Shown: positions 1-7,212 of the stretch, piece after piece | Position numbering within the stretch: position 1 is the first letter of the stretch | Layout: the number at the start of each line of letters is the position of its first letter | NCBI GenBank assembly: GCA_016192455.1 | Contig: JACPUC010000007.1 | Coordinates: 1 to 64,000 of the forward strand | Direction of reading: 5' to 3' | DNA length: 64,000 nucleotides | Source: Candidatus Tectimicrobiota bacterium | GTDB lineage: Bacteria > JACPUC01 | The notes under the pieces: generated by a model | Database searches by the model: none | What the model was told of the DNA's origin: nothing | Seen by the model: only the letters and a program-made list of their open reading frames with translations | Made by a program: the position numbers and the translations under genes

Positions 1-2
1 AC

Positions 3-116
3 CAACTCGTCGAGCGCGGCCGACCCAAAAAGGTTGCTCTTATCGCCTGCATGCGCCGCCTCCTCGGCATCCTCAACGCCATCATCAGGACGCAATCGCC
101 ATGGAAAACCGCTTGA
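3..116 (+). CDS. IS110-family transposase, C-terminal end (cut by window edge)
   Basis: An open frame enters from the left edge and ends at TGA 114-116. The 37 visible residues include RGRPKKVALIACMRRLL and end in RTQSPWKTA, which matches the end of IS110/IS116/IS902 transposases (typically GKPKKVALIACMRKLL followed by LNAM and PW). These are DEDD-type transposases that usually lack terminal inverted repeats, so the right end of the element cannot be placed from this window. Whether the rest of the gene is intact lies outside the view. Family call from recognised C-terminal motifs only. Confidence 0.72.
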   Translation, partial: QLVERGRPKKVALIACMRRLLGILNAIIRTQSPWKTA

Positions 117-177
117 CGTCAAAGACAGTCGCTACGGTCGAGGGCATGGATGCCTGCTGAGAAAGAAGTGTCCTCTT

Positions 178-225
178 ATTTTCATGATCTTGCGGGTGGG
201 CCGAAGGACCATGGGGAACTGCTTA
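178..225 (+). repeat. Dispersed ~48-bp repeat, copy A
   Basis: Shares the pattern TTTTCATGATCTTGCGGGTG ... CCATGGGGAACTGC with copy B (441-488, same strand) and copy C (4649-4696, opposite strand). The stretch 117-709 shows no convincing gene: it holds this repeat, copy B and a REP-like inverted pair, and short frames in it look like chance. Confidence 0.6.
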
Positions 226-308
226 GAAAAAAGACCCGTATGTGATTGATTTCACGACATTGCAGGTTTGCCCCCGGGCGTGTCACAGCGGACGGGATGG
301 TCAGAGCC

Positions 309-387
309 GTAGGGGCGGGGCTTGCCCCGCCCTCCGAGTCATCCCCTCTGAGCCGCTACGGTGGGGCGCGGCAAGCGGCGCCCCTAC
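309..387. repeat. REP-like inverted pair of GC-rich palindromes
   Basis: Positions 309-332 start GTAGGGGCGGGGCTTGCC and are near-palindromic. Positions 363-387, read on the other strand, start GTAGGGGCGCCGCTTGCC. The two units therefore face each other across about 30 bp, as in REP/BIME-type intergenic repeats. Function unknown. Confidence 0.55.
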
Positions 388-440
388 ACCCAGGGCGCCG
401 AATCCTTCGACAGGAGAGACGGTCGCTCCTGGTCCACCCC

Positions 441-488
441 ATTTTCATCCCTTCGCGGGTGGGCGGCGCGCCCATGGGGAACTGCCAG
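441..488 (+). repeat. Dispersed ~48-bp repeat, copy B
   Basis: Begins ATTTTCATCCCTTCGCGGGT and contains CCATGGGGAACTGC. Same order and spacing of motifs as copy A, with a few substitutions in the middle. Confidence 0.6.
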
Positions 489-709
489 GAATAATCCCCA
501 GCCGCCGCTGGTTGTGAGAAGAAACCGCCGGGCGACGCGCGGCGGCCTCGCTCGCCTTTACGGGGCGGAGCGTCGCTGGCTCGGCATCCAGCGGCGGAAG
601 GGAGCTCCACACATCTTCTCAAGCGGGCTCCGCCGAGAGCACCTCCGCAGCGTGCGTGCGCTCAAGGGAGGGACTCGCGGTGGGACGCCGCAAGGGGAGG
701 GGACCGGTC

Positions 710-1801
710 ATGAATCGTCGCGGGCGCGCGCTCAGCTTTTGTGGCGCGGTGGTTCTGATCATGGCAGGCGCGCTCTCGGCTCCCCAGGCGGGCGCCGAGG
801 AGTTTGATCCGGCTCAGATCCTCACGGTGCTGCCGAAGGATGCGATTCCCGCCATTCTCGCGCCGGAGATGGTGCCGGCTGGGAAGGTCGGGGGAACCCT
901 GACGGCGGAGAGCATGGTGCTGGGCGTGGCGCTGAACGGCGATAGCCGCGCCTATCCCCTCCCCATCCTGAGCCGGCACGAGATCGTCAACGATGTGGTG
1001 GGAGGATGGAAGATCGCCGTCACCTGGTGACCCCTCTGCTTCACGGGCATCGTGTATGACCGTATGATCGGGGGACGCGAGTACACCTTCGGCGTCAGCG
1101 GCAAGCTCCACGCCAACTCGCTCATCATGTACGATCACCAGACGGAGAGCCTCTGGAGTCACCTGCTGGGACGGGCCGTGACGGGCAAGCTCGCCGGCGC
1201 GAACCTGCGCGTGGTGCCGGCGCTGCAGACGACGTGGGGGGTGTGGCGGTCGATGCATCCGGACACCCTCGTCCTGCACCAGAAGCGCTCGGGCATCTTC
1301 TCCAGCCTGCGCGATCCGTATGCGAGCTACTACCTGTCGGGGGACACGGGCATCGTTCCCGTGCAGCGCTCGGACTCCCGCGTCGCTGCCAAGGCCTACG
1401 TCATTGGCGTGCGCCTCGGCGGCAGCGTCAAGGCCTACCCGTTTCCGGTCCTCAACGATCATCCCGTGGTGAATGACGAGGTGGCGGCGACGCCGATCGT
1501 CGTCACCTTCCTCAAGGGCGAGGCCAGCGGCGCGGTGTTTGATCGACGCGCCGCCGGCGCAACCCTTACGTTCGAGGTGTTCCGGCAGGGGAGCAGGGCA
1601 GGGGAGGACGGCGTCCTGCAGCTCCGCGATCAGCAGACGAAGAGCCTCTGGCACCCACTCAGCGGCAAAGCTCTCAGCGGCCCCCTCGCCGGCACGCGGC
1701 TCACCCTCATCCCGACCACCCAGTCGTTCTGGTTCGGCTGGGTAGACCACTACCCCGAAACAGCGGTCTATGCGCCCATCCCCAAGGAGGCCGGCCGCTG
1801 A
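710..1801 (+). CDS. DUF3179-family secreted protein with in-frame TGA, probable selenoprotein
   Basis: ATG 710 follows AAGGGGAGG. Residues 1-28 form a signal peptide, so the protein is likely exported. The frame runs to 1801 (363 residues) with a single TGA at 1028-1030, codon 107. DUF3179 proteins carry a conserved VTYCPLC motif; here it reads VTW-TGA-PLC followed by FTGIVYDR, so the TGA sits exactly on the first Cys. Coding similarity continues unbroken after it (FGVSGKLHANSLIMYD, DHQTESLW, HPDTLVL). A second, degenerate DUF3179-like repeat follows (VVTFLKGEASGAVFDR, DQQTKSLWHPLSGKAL). A hairpin with a GG-starting loop lies 16 nt after the TGA. I read codon 107 as selenocysteine, giving a U-P-L-C redox pair with Cys110. 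Alternative: a point-mutated pseudogene. The biochemical role of DUF3179 is not established. Confidence 0.8.
1028..1060 (+). promoter_or_regulatory. Candidate bacterial SECIS element for the DUF3179 gene
   Basis: After TGA 1028-1030, CACG (1042-1045) pairs with CGTG (1051-1054) around the loop GGCAT. The loop starts 16 nt after the TGA with G in its first two positions. This fits the general bacterial SECIS pattern (loop about 16-37 nt after UGA, early conserved G). The lower stem is weak, with interrupted T-A and C-G pairs only. Confidence 0.5.
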
Positions 1802-1956
1802 GCTTGTGCAGCGAGAACGTGCTCGTCTCAGCGCCTGCGCCCGCCGCGCAGGCGTTGTGCTTTGGCGCCGGCGCGGTTTCCTGGCGCCAGAGGGGCGATG
1901 TGTGCCCCGGCACTGGCGAGAGGACGGAAAGAGTTTCGAGGGTGGGAGCCCAGGAC

Positions 1957-1985
1957 TTGCCAACCATGGAGGTATCTGTTAGAAT
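1957..1985 (+). promoter_or_regulatory. Sigma70-type promoter for the tup regulator
   Basis: TTGCCA (1957-1962), a 17-bp spacer, then TAGAAT (1980-1985). It lies 31 bp upstream of ATG 2017 and would give a short leader containing AGGAAAAAGG as ribosome binding site. The rest of 1802-1956 shows no gene. Confidence 0.55.
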
Positions 1986-2016
1986 TTGTAGGGATTCGTA
2001 GGAAAAAGGCAGAAAC

Positions 2017-3030
2017 ATGAGCACCACACCCTACCTTACGACGCGCGAGGTGGCCGAGCTGTTGCGCATCCATGAGAAGCAGGTCTACGCCCTCATCAAG
2101 GCCGGCGCCATCCCCTGCACGCGCGTCACGGGCAAGTGGCTCTTCCCGCGCCGTCTCGTCGATGAGTGGCTGGTGACCTCGAGCGCCCGACGGGGCGCGC
2201 CGCCGCCCACCGCGGCGCGGCAGACGTTGCTCATAGCGGGCAGCGATGACCTGCTGCTGAGCTCCCTGCCGTCTCTGCTGCGCCGGCAGGCGCCCGGCTT
2301 CATCCTCGGCTGGGCCTGCCTGGGAAGCATCGGAGGGCTGTACGCGCTGCGCGACGGCGCGGTGCACGTGGCCGGCTGCCACCTCGATGCCGCGGCGGCG
2401 GGTGACATCCCCCTGGAAGGCGGTTCCGGAGACCGGGGCCCTTCCCAACCGGCGCGGCGCAGCCTGCCGGGTCAGCAGGCGGCGCCTGGGACGGTCAGCG
2501 GCACGCAGGACTATGCCCGGCGCCTGCTGGCAGGGGAGGCGACGCTGGCCGTCACCTTTGCCGAGCGCTGCCAGGGGTGGATCGTCGCCCGTGGCAACCC
2601 GAAGAGGATCGCCAGGGTGGCGGACCTGGTCCGCCGCGAGGTGCGTCTGGTCAATCGCCAGGAGGGGTCGGGAACACGGCTCCTGCTCGAGCGCTGCCTG
2701 CGCGAGGCCGGCCTGGAGCGGCGGCGCCTGCGCGGGGCGGAGCGCGAGGTGAGCACCCACCTCGAGGTCGCGATGGCGGTGGCACGGGGGGAGGCGGACG
2801 TCGCCCTCGGGACGGAAGCCGCCGCCGCCGCGCTGCGCCTCGATTTCGTGCCCCTCGCGCGGGAGCGCTACCAGCTCATCATGCAGCGCCGAACCCTGGA
2901 GTTGCCGTCCGTGCAAGCTCTCCTCGAGGTGCTCCGGTCGAGTGCCTTCGCCCGCCTGGCGCGCAGTCTCCCCGGCTACAGCGCGCAAGCCGCCGGCAGC
3001 GTCTGCTGGGAGAACCCTGGTGAAGCCTGA
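2017..3030 (+). CDS. HTH/periplasmic-binding-fold one-component regulator, likely tungstate/molybdate-responsive
   Basis: 337 residues. Residues about 5-50 form an excisionase/MerR-type helix-turn-helix (LTTREVAELLRIHEKQVYAL). Residues about 70-325 are a cytoplasmic PBP-like domain of the PF12727 type found in molybdate-sensing proteins, with the diagnostic VNRQEGSGTRLLL near residue 211. The gene overlaps the start of tupA by 11 nt. Family knowledge and context suggest that it binds the oxyanion in the cytoplasm and controls the importer, in place of a ModE protein. Middle residues 130-165 are low-complexity. The ligand (W or Mo) is inferred, not shown. Confidence 0.78.
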   Translation: MSTTPYLTTREVAELLRIHEKQVYALIKAGAIPCTRVTGKWLFPRRLVDEWLVTSSARRGAPPPTAARQTLLIAGSDDLLLSSLPSLLRRQAPGFILGWACLGSIGGLYALRDGAVHVAGCHLDAAAAGDIPLEGGSGDRGPSQPARRSLPGQQAAPGTVSGTQDYARRLLAGEATLAVTFAERCQGWIVARGNPKRIARVADLVRREVRLVNRQEGSGTRLLLERCLREAGLERRRLRGAEREVSTHLEVAMAVARGEADVALGTEAAAAALRLDFVPLARERYQLIMQRRTLELPSVQALLEVLRSSAFARLARSLPGYSAQAAGSVCWENPGEA

Positions 3031-3874
3031 AGCTCACCTGAGACTCGCCGGCAAGCAGGTGTGGCGAGCGTTCCTGCTCTTCGCCCTCCTCACCCTTCTC
3101 CTCGGCTCGCACAGCGCTGCCGCGCCGAATGCCCAACGCCTGCGCCTGGCGACCACCACGTCGACGGAGAACTCGGGGCTCTTGGCCGTCCTCCTGCCCC
3201 CCTTCGAGCGCCAGAGCGGTCTGCGCGTGGACGTCATCGCGGTGGGCACGGGCAAGGCGCTGAAGCTGGCGGAACGGGGCGACGTGGATGTCGTCCTCGT
3301 GCATGCGCCGCAGGCCGAGGAGGCGTTCATGGCCGCGGGCTTCGGGGTGAATCGCCGCGCCGTGATGGTGAACGACTTCGTCATCCTGGGCCCGCCGGCT
3401 GATGCCGCCGGCACCCGCAGTCTGCGTCAGGGCGCGGAGGCGCTGCGGAAGATCGTCGGCGCGGCCAGCCCGTTCGTGTCTCGCGGCGATGAGTCCGGCA
3501 CTCACCAGCGCGAGAAAGCCCTCTGGAAGGCAGCCGGGATTGAGCCGCGCGGCGCTTGGTACCTGTCGATCGGCCGCGGCATGGGCGAGAGCCTCATGCT
3601 CGCCAACGAGAAGCGCGCCTACGTCCTGACCGACCGGGGCACCTACCTCGCGTATCGGGGACGGCTCGACCTCGCGGTGCTGGTGGAGGGCGACGCGGCG
3701 CTCCTCAATCCCTACAGCATCATCGCCGTCAACCCGGCGCGGCACCGGCAGGCGAACTATCGGGGCGCTATGGCGCTCATCGCCTGGGTAACCTCGGTGG
3801 AGGGGCAGGAGGTGATCCGCGGCTTGCGGCGTTTCGGGCAACCGTTGTTCACGCCGACGGCGGTGCCGGAGTGA
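3020..3874 (+). CDS. tupA: Tungstate ABC transporter, substrate-binding protein
   Basis: 284 residues from GTG 3020, chosen because GGGAGA lies just upstream and the start overlaps the regulator's end. Residues 1-35 are a signal peptide or anchor (FLLFALLTLLLGS). The oxyanion-binding signature ATTTSTENSGLL follows near residue 43, and DESGTHQREKALW near 157 is typical of TupA. TupA captures tungstate in the periplasm with very high affinity for delivery to W-cofactor enzymes. It is directly followed by tupB. Related WtpA/ModA proteins lack the TTTSTENSG signature, so TupA is the best call. Confidence 0.9.
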   Translation: MKPEAHLRLAGKQVWRAFLLFALLTLLLGSHSAAAPNAQRLRLATTTSTENSGLLAVLLPPFERQSGLRVDVIAVGTGKALKLAERGDVDVVLVHAPQAEEAFMAAGFGVNRRAVMVNDFVILGPPADAAGTRSLRQGAEALRKIVGAASPFVSRGDESGTHQREKALWKAAGIEPRGAWYLSIGRGMGESLMLANEKRAYVLTDRGTYLAYRGRLDLAVLVEGDAALLNPYSIIAVNPARHRQANYRGAMALIAWVTSVEGQEVIRGLRRFGQPLFTPTAVPE

Positions 3875-3887
3875 GCCGAGGACGGCC

Positions 3888-4592
3888 ATGGAGTTTCTTT
3901 GGGAGGCCATCGTCCAAGCGCTGCGGCTCGTCGCGGCGGGCGACCGGGAGCTCCTCGAGGTGACCGTTCTTTCCTTGCAGCTCTCGACCGCCGCCACGCT
4001 CTTCGCCTCCCTCCTCGGAGTTCCCCTGGGATTCGCGCTGGCGGCCACGCGCTTTCGCGGCCGCCGTCTCCTCCTCACCATGGTGAATAGCCTGCTGGGC
4101 CTGCCGACGGTGGTCATCGGGCTGCTTGGCTTCGCGTTCCTGTCGCGCCAGGGTCCCCTCGGCGCTTGGGGTCTGCTCTTCACCCCGACGGCCATTGTCC
4201 TCGGCGGCACAGTCCTCAGCCTTCCCATCATCGCCGCCTTGACGGCCAGCGCGGTGATGGGGCTGGATGCGCGGGTGCGCGACACAGCCCTCACCCTGGG
4301 GGCGGGGCGGTGGGCCGCGGTGGCGACGCTCCTGGCCGAAGCGCGCTTCGCGGTGATGGCGGCGTTGATCACCGGGTACGGGCGGCTGATCAGCGAGGTC
4401 GGCGTGTCGATGATCCTGGGGGGGAACATCCGCGGCTACACCCGCACCCTGACCACCGCCATAGCCCTGGAGACGAGCAAGGGTGACTTCGCCTTCGCCA
4501 TGGCGCTGGGAATTCTCCTGATGGCGATCGTCTTCTCGTTGAACCTCCTCCTTGGGCGTCTGCAGGGCGAGGGGAGAGGGCGGAGAGGGTGA
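3888..4592 (+). CDS. tupB: Tungstate ABC transporter, permease
   Basis: 234 residues, 13 nt after tupA. Hydrophobic throughout with about five to six membrane segments (VLSLQLSTAATLFASLLGV, VVIGLLGFAFL, IVLGGTVLSLPIIAALTASAV, GILLMAIVFSLNLLL). The cytoplasmic EAA loop is seen around ALTLGAGRWAAVATLLAEAR, and GYGRLISEVGVSMILGGN matches TupB/ModB-type permeases. It forms the inner-membrane channel for TupA and TupC. The ATPase gene is displaced about 450 bp downstream by repeats. Confidence 0.88.
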   Translation: MEFLWEAIVQALRLVAAGDRELLEVTVLSLQLSTAATLFASLLGVPLGFALAATRFRGRRLLLTMVNSLLGLPTVVIGLLGFAFLSRQGPLGAWGLLFTPTAIVLGGTVLSLPIIAALTASAVMGLDARVRDTALTLGAGRWAAVATLLAEARFAVMAALITGYGRLISEVGVSMILGGNIRGYTRTLTTAIALETSKGDFAFAMALGILLMAIVFSLNLLLGRLQGEGRGRRG

Positions 4593-4648
4593 GAGATTGC
4601 TTCCCCAGCACGCTCCTCGTTCGGTTCTCGGTAACGTGGAGTGTTCAG

Positions 4649-4696
4649 AGGCAGTTCGCGATGGGCCCGCGGCCCGCCCGCAAGGTCATGGAAAGA
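4649..4696 (-). repeat. Dispersed ~48-bp repeat, copy C
   Basis: On the minus strand it reads CTTTCCATGACCTTGCGGGC and further on GCGAACTGCC, the same pattern as copies A (178-225) and B (441-488), in opposite orientation. Confidence 0.6.
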
Positions 4697-4701
4697 AATT
4701 G

Positions 4702-4918
4702 AACCGCTAAGACGCGGAGGGCACAGAGAAGGTAAGGGAGGGGCGGTTCGCGAACCGCCCCGGCCATCGGCATACAAGGAACCACGGATGAACACTGATG
4801 GACACTGATATCTGTGTGCATCCGTGTCCATCAGTGGTTCCTTCCCCTATCTTCTCCGCGCTCTCTGCGTCTCCGCGGTGTAATTTATTGAACCGCGGAG
4901 ACGCAGAGAACGCAGAGG
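4702..4918. repeat. Nest of intergenic palindromic repeats between tupB and tupC
   Basis: The intergenic stretch 4593-5040 is gene-free and packed with repeats. GAACCGCTAAGACGCGGAGG (from 4702) and AACCGCGGAGACGCAGAGAA (from 4891) are direct copies of a repeat common in environmental bacteria, and 4851-4879 is an inverted copy. A perfect 20-nt palindrome (GGGCGGTTCG plus its complement) lies at 4741-4760. Positions 4778-4841 form a long hairpin with 32-bp arms pairing at about 27 positions, starting GGAACCACGGATGAACAC. Confidence 0.75.
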
Positions 4919-5040
4919 CGAAGGACACCGGTCGCGCGACCGTCAGCTTCACCATCACGTCAAATCAACCACGTAGACGCTTATTTTCTAAGCAGAGGTT
5001 GGCGGTCGGCCGCGGCTCGGCGGGGAAGGAAGGAACGCTC

Positions 5041-5769
5041 TTGAAGAACGCCGGCGGGGATGAGGAAGCGGCGCGCGACAGCCTGCTCTACGAGCTGCGA
5101 GGGGTGCGGCAGCAGTACGGCGAGGTGGTGGTCCTCGACATCCCGGCCCTCGGCTTTACCGCCGGGGGGGTCACGGCGCTCCTCGGCCCGAATGGCGCCG
5201 GCAAGACCACCCTGCTGCGGCTCCTGGCCGGACTTGACGTCCCAAGCCGCGGCGCCGTCGCGTTCCACGGGACCGGCCTCGGCTCGACTCCGGCGCGCGC
5301 CGCGCTGCGCCGCCGCGTCACCTTCGTGCACCAGCAGCCCTACCTCTTCCACGCCAGCGTCGGCGCCAACGTGGGCTATGGCTTAAAGCAGCGCGGCATA
5401 CGCGGCAGGGTCTTGGGCGCGAGGGTGGAGCAGGCGCTGCGGAGGGTCGATCTGGACGGCTTGGCGCAGCGCCGCGCCCAGGGTCTCTCCGCCGGCGAGG
5501 GGCAGCGCGTCGCCCTGGCGCGGGCCCTGGCCCTCGAGCCGGAGGTGCTCCTCCTCGACGAACCGACCGCCCATGCCGATCGCGACACCTTCACGGTGAT
5601 CAAGCAGGTGATTGCCCAAGCCGCGGAGCTTGGCGCGACGGTCATCCTCGCCTCGCACGACCACGAGCTGGTCGCCGGGCTGGCGCGGCGGCGCCTCGAG
5701 ATGGCCTACGGGCGGCTGGTGGCAACGGCGGAGGGGCTGCTGGCGCATCCTTCGGCGCCGCGTGGATGA
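5041..5769 (+). CDS. tupC: Tungstate ABC transporter, ATP-binding protein
   Basis: 242 residues from TTG 5041, chosen because GGAAGGAA precedes it and upstream frame is repeat DNA. Walker A GPNGAGKTT is near residue 50, the signature is LSAGEGQR near 148 (A replaces the usual second G of LSGGQ), Walker B LLLDEPTAHAD is near 170 and the switch His is in ASHDHEL near 204. It powers TupB. The separation from tupB means transcription must read through the repeat nest or start anew; I found no convincing promoter there. Confidence 0.87.
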   Translation: MKNAGGDEEAARDSLLYELRGVRQQYGEVVVLDIPALGFTAGGVTALLGPNGAGKTTLLRLLAGLDVPSRGAVAFHGTGLGSTPARAALRRRVTFVHQQPYLFHASVGANVGYGLKQRGIRGRVLGARVEQALRRVDLDGLAQRRAQGLSAGEGQRVALARALALEPEVLLLDEPTAHADRDTFTVIKQVIAQAAELGATVILASHDHELVAGLARRRLEMAYGRLVATAEGLLAHPSAPRG

Positions 5770-5775
5770 TGCCGC

Positions 5776-5866
5776 TCACGCCAGCACGTGGCGGCAGAGC
5801 CGCAGGACGTTGCGGATCGCCTCGTGGGGGCTGGGGCCGACGGGCAGGAGGGTGTTGAGGTAGACC
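5776..5866 (-). pseudogene. 3'-end remnant of an LLM-class oxidoreductase gene
   Basis: On the minus strand the last 29 codons and stop read VYLNTLLPVGPSPHEAIRNV and RLCRHVLA, nearly the same as the C-terminus of the complete LLM gene at 7213-8235 (VHVHTLLPVGPSPQEAIRNV). Nucleotide identity is about 85% over 80 bp. Upstream (5867 on) the similarity stops and the insert begins. This is either the stump of a tandem paralogue or a duplication linked to the insertion. Confidence 0.8.
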
Positions 5867-7207
5867 TAACGCAAGCGAGTTGGAACTAGATCGCCTCTTA
5901 GCTTCGGAAAATTGATGGGCTACGACGAGCAGCTTGACTGGCGTGCGAAGTGCTGATCGTTCGCATACCTCTATGCTCTCCCACACCGTTCCTGGCTACG
6001 TCTCCTCCGACGCTTGTTTTCTACCTCGCAGTTCACTCAGCGCGTTACTCACCATTTCACTCAAGGCACGCGCGTCGAGGCTTGCGTGGCTGATCCGAGA
6101 AACAGTAACGTCCGCATATCCTTCTGCGGTGCGCTTTAACGACAGATCCGCCGAGACCCAAAATTGGACCGTCACGATCTTGGATGTCTGCATTATCAGC
6201 TCACCTCCAAGGACAGCCAGAAACCGTTTCTTAACTTCCAGGTCCTCACCCAGGCTGACCCGAGTTTCTCCCATGTTGCTAAACGGAATGATTTCAAATT
6301 CGCCGTCGAGTTCAATCAGACCGCTGGCTTGGATTTCGTTTCCCGGAGGAACGTCGCGATACCAGGGGGCCAACGTGAGATGGTCGACGTCAGCGAACCG
6401 GTACGATAGTGGCTTCTTCAGTTGGCCGCCAAGGCCGGGGAGGTCGGTCTGTCCGATGTCCAGATTCTCACTGATGAAGGCCTCGATATCGGGGGCCGCT
6501 AGGCGAATGGCCTTACGGGCCATCTCCTGACGAGCAAGGTTTTCTTTGATCCAAGACTCCGTTAGCCGCGCCCTGAACTTTTCGATCGCATCGTCGAGGC
6601 CCATCACATGAATCTGCTGGCCTTCAATCGGTGAGGCGCATTTGAGGAAACCTCTGTCCTCACTCACAAAAATGGCCGAAGAGAGCCCGAGTCTCGCCAT
6701 CTCGTCAACGAGCGAATAATAAATGATGGCATCACGAAAACCGTCACCCTTTTCCTTGAACGGTGGAACCCGCCGGACTCCCATATCGAAGAAGTGCTCC
6801 ACGGGGCGCGGTGTGTAGGGGATAAGCGTGGCTATTAGTTGTCTGCATGCCTCTGTGCTATGCTGGTCCCAATCTGCGAGCATGCCATCAAGATCGGTGC
6901 AAGTTGCTTCGGCTTTCAGTCTCTTTCTGCGTGCGGTGTCGCGCGCCCTTATGAGCTCGTCGGTAGCCTTTTTCGCCTCCCGCGCATCTTGGCCGCGAAC
7001 CTCGTCAAGGGCGCCCTGGATTAACCAGAACTGCTGGTTAAAGTGGTGAGCAAGCCCAGCGAGTTGATACAGCTTAGCGTTTGGATTCGGCCACGCCCCA
7101 TCACGAAGCGCTTGGGCATCCAGTGCCACCACCTGGGTATCAGTAGTTTCCATGGCCTGGCTCCGAGAGATTCTTTCAGCGCTGACGCTGGCGCAACCAG
7201 ACAGAAT
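5867..7207. other. Lower-GC insert between two LLM gene 3' ends
   Basis: About 1.34 kb with clearly lower G+C (near one half by eye) than the flanks. It carries one gene (5996-7153) and is bordered by direct repeats of the LLM gene 3' end (5776-5866 and 7213-about 7303), both starting TCACGCCAGCACGTGGCG. No transposase, integrase or inverted repeats were seen. Positions 5867-5995 contain no gene. Confidence 0.6.
5996..7153 (-). CDS. PIN-domain (DUF4935-type) protein
   Basis: 385 residues from ATG 7153; GGAG precedes it. The N-terminal ~175 residues fit a DUF4935 PIN nuclease: Asp12 (VVALDAQAL), Glu51 (ALDEVRG), Asp141 (GFRDAIIYYSL) and Glu165/Asp166 (IFVSEDRGF) supply the expected acidic residues. 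Residues 60-100 are charged and helical. Residues 260-385 form a beta-rich tail I do not recognise. PIN proteins are Mg-dependent RNases, often toxins or phage-defence effectors. The solitary setting and foreign composition suggest an accessory, possibly defensive gene. No antitoxin partner is evident. Confidence 0.75.
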   Translation of the reverse strand: METTDTQVVALDAQALRDGAWPNPNAKLYQLAGLAHHFNQQFWLIQGALDEVRGQDAREAKKATDELIRARDTARRKRLKAEATCTDLDGMLADWDQHSTEACRQLIATLIPYTPRPVEHFFDMGVRRVPPFKEKGDGFRDAIIYYSLVDEMARLGLSSAIFVSEDRGFLKCASPIEGQQIHVMGLDDAIEKFRARLTESWIKENLARQEMARKAIRLAAPDIEAFISENLDIGQTDLPGLGGQLKKPLSYRFADVDHLTLAPWYRDVPPGNEIQASGLIELDGEFEIIPFSNMGETRVSLGEDLEVKKRFLAVLGGELIMQTSKIVTVQFWVSADLSLKRTAEGYADVTVSRISHASLDARALSEMVSNALSELRGRKQASEET

Positions 7208-7212
7208 CCCTG

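Noticed and set aside
656-1030. DUF3179 gene read as two separate short genes ending or starting at the TGA
   Set aside because: The downstream part lacks a ribosome site and both halves belong to one domain repeat, so one gene with TGA read-through fits better.
4798-5040. N-terminal extension of tupC through the repeat region
   Set aside because: The extra ~80 codons translate palindromic repeats and do not resemble ABC ATPases; TTG 5041 has its own ribosome site.
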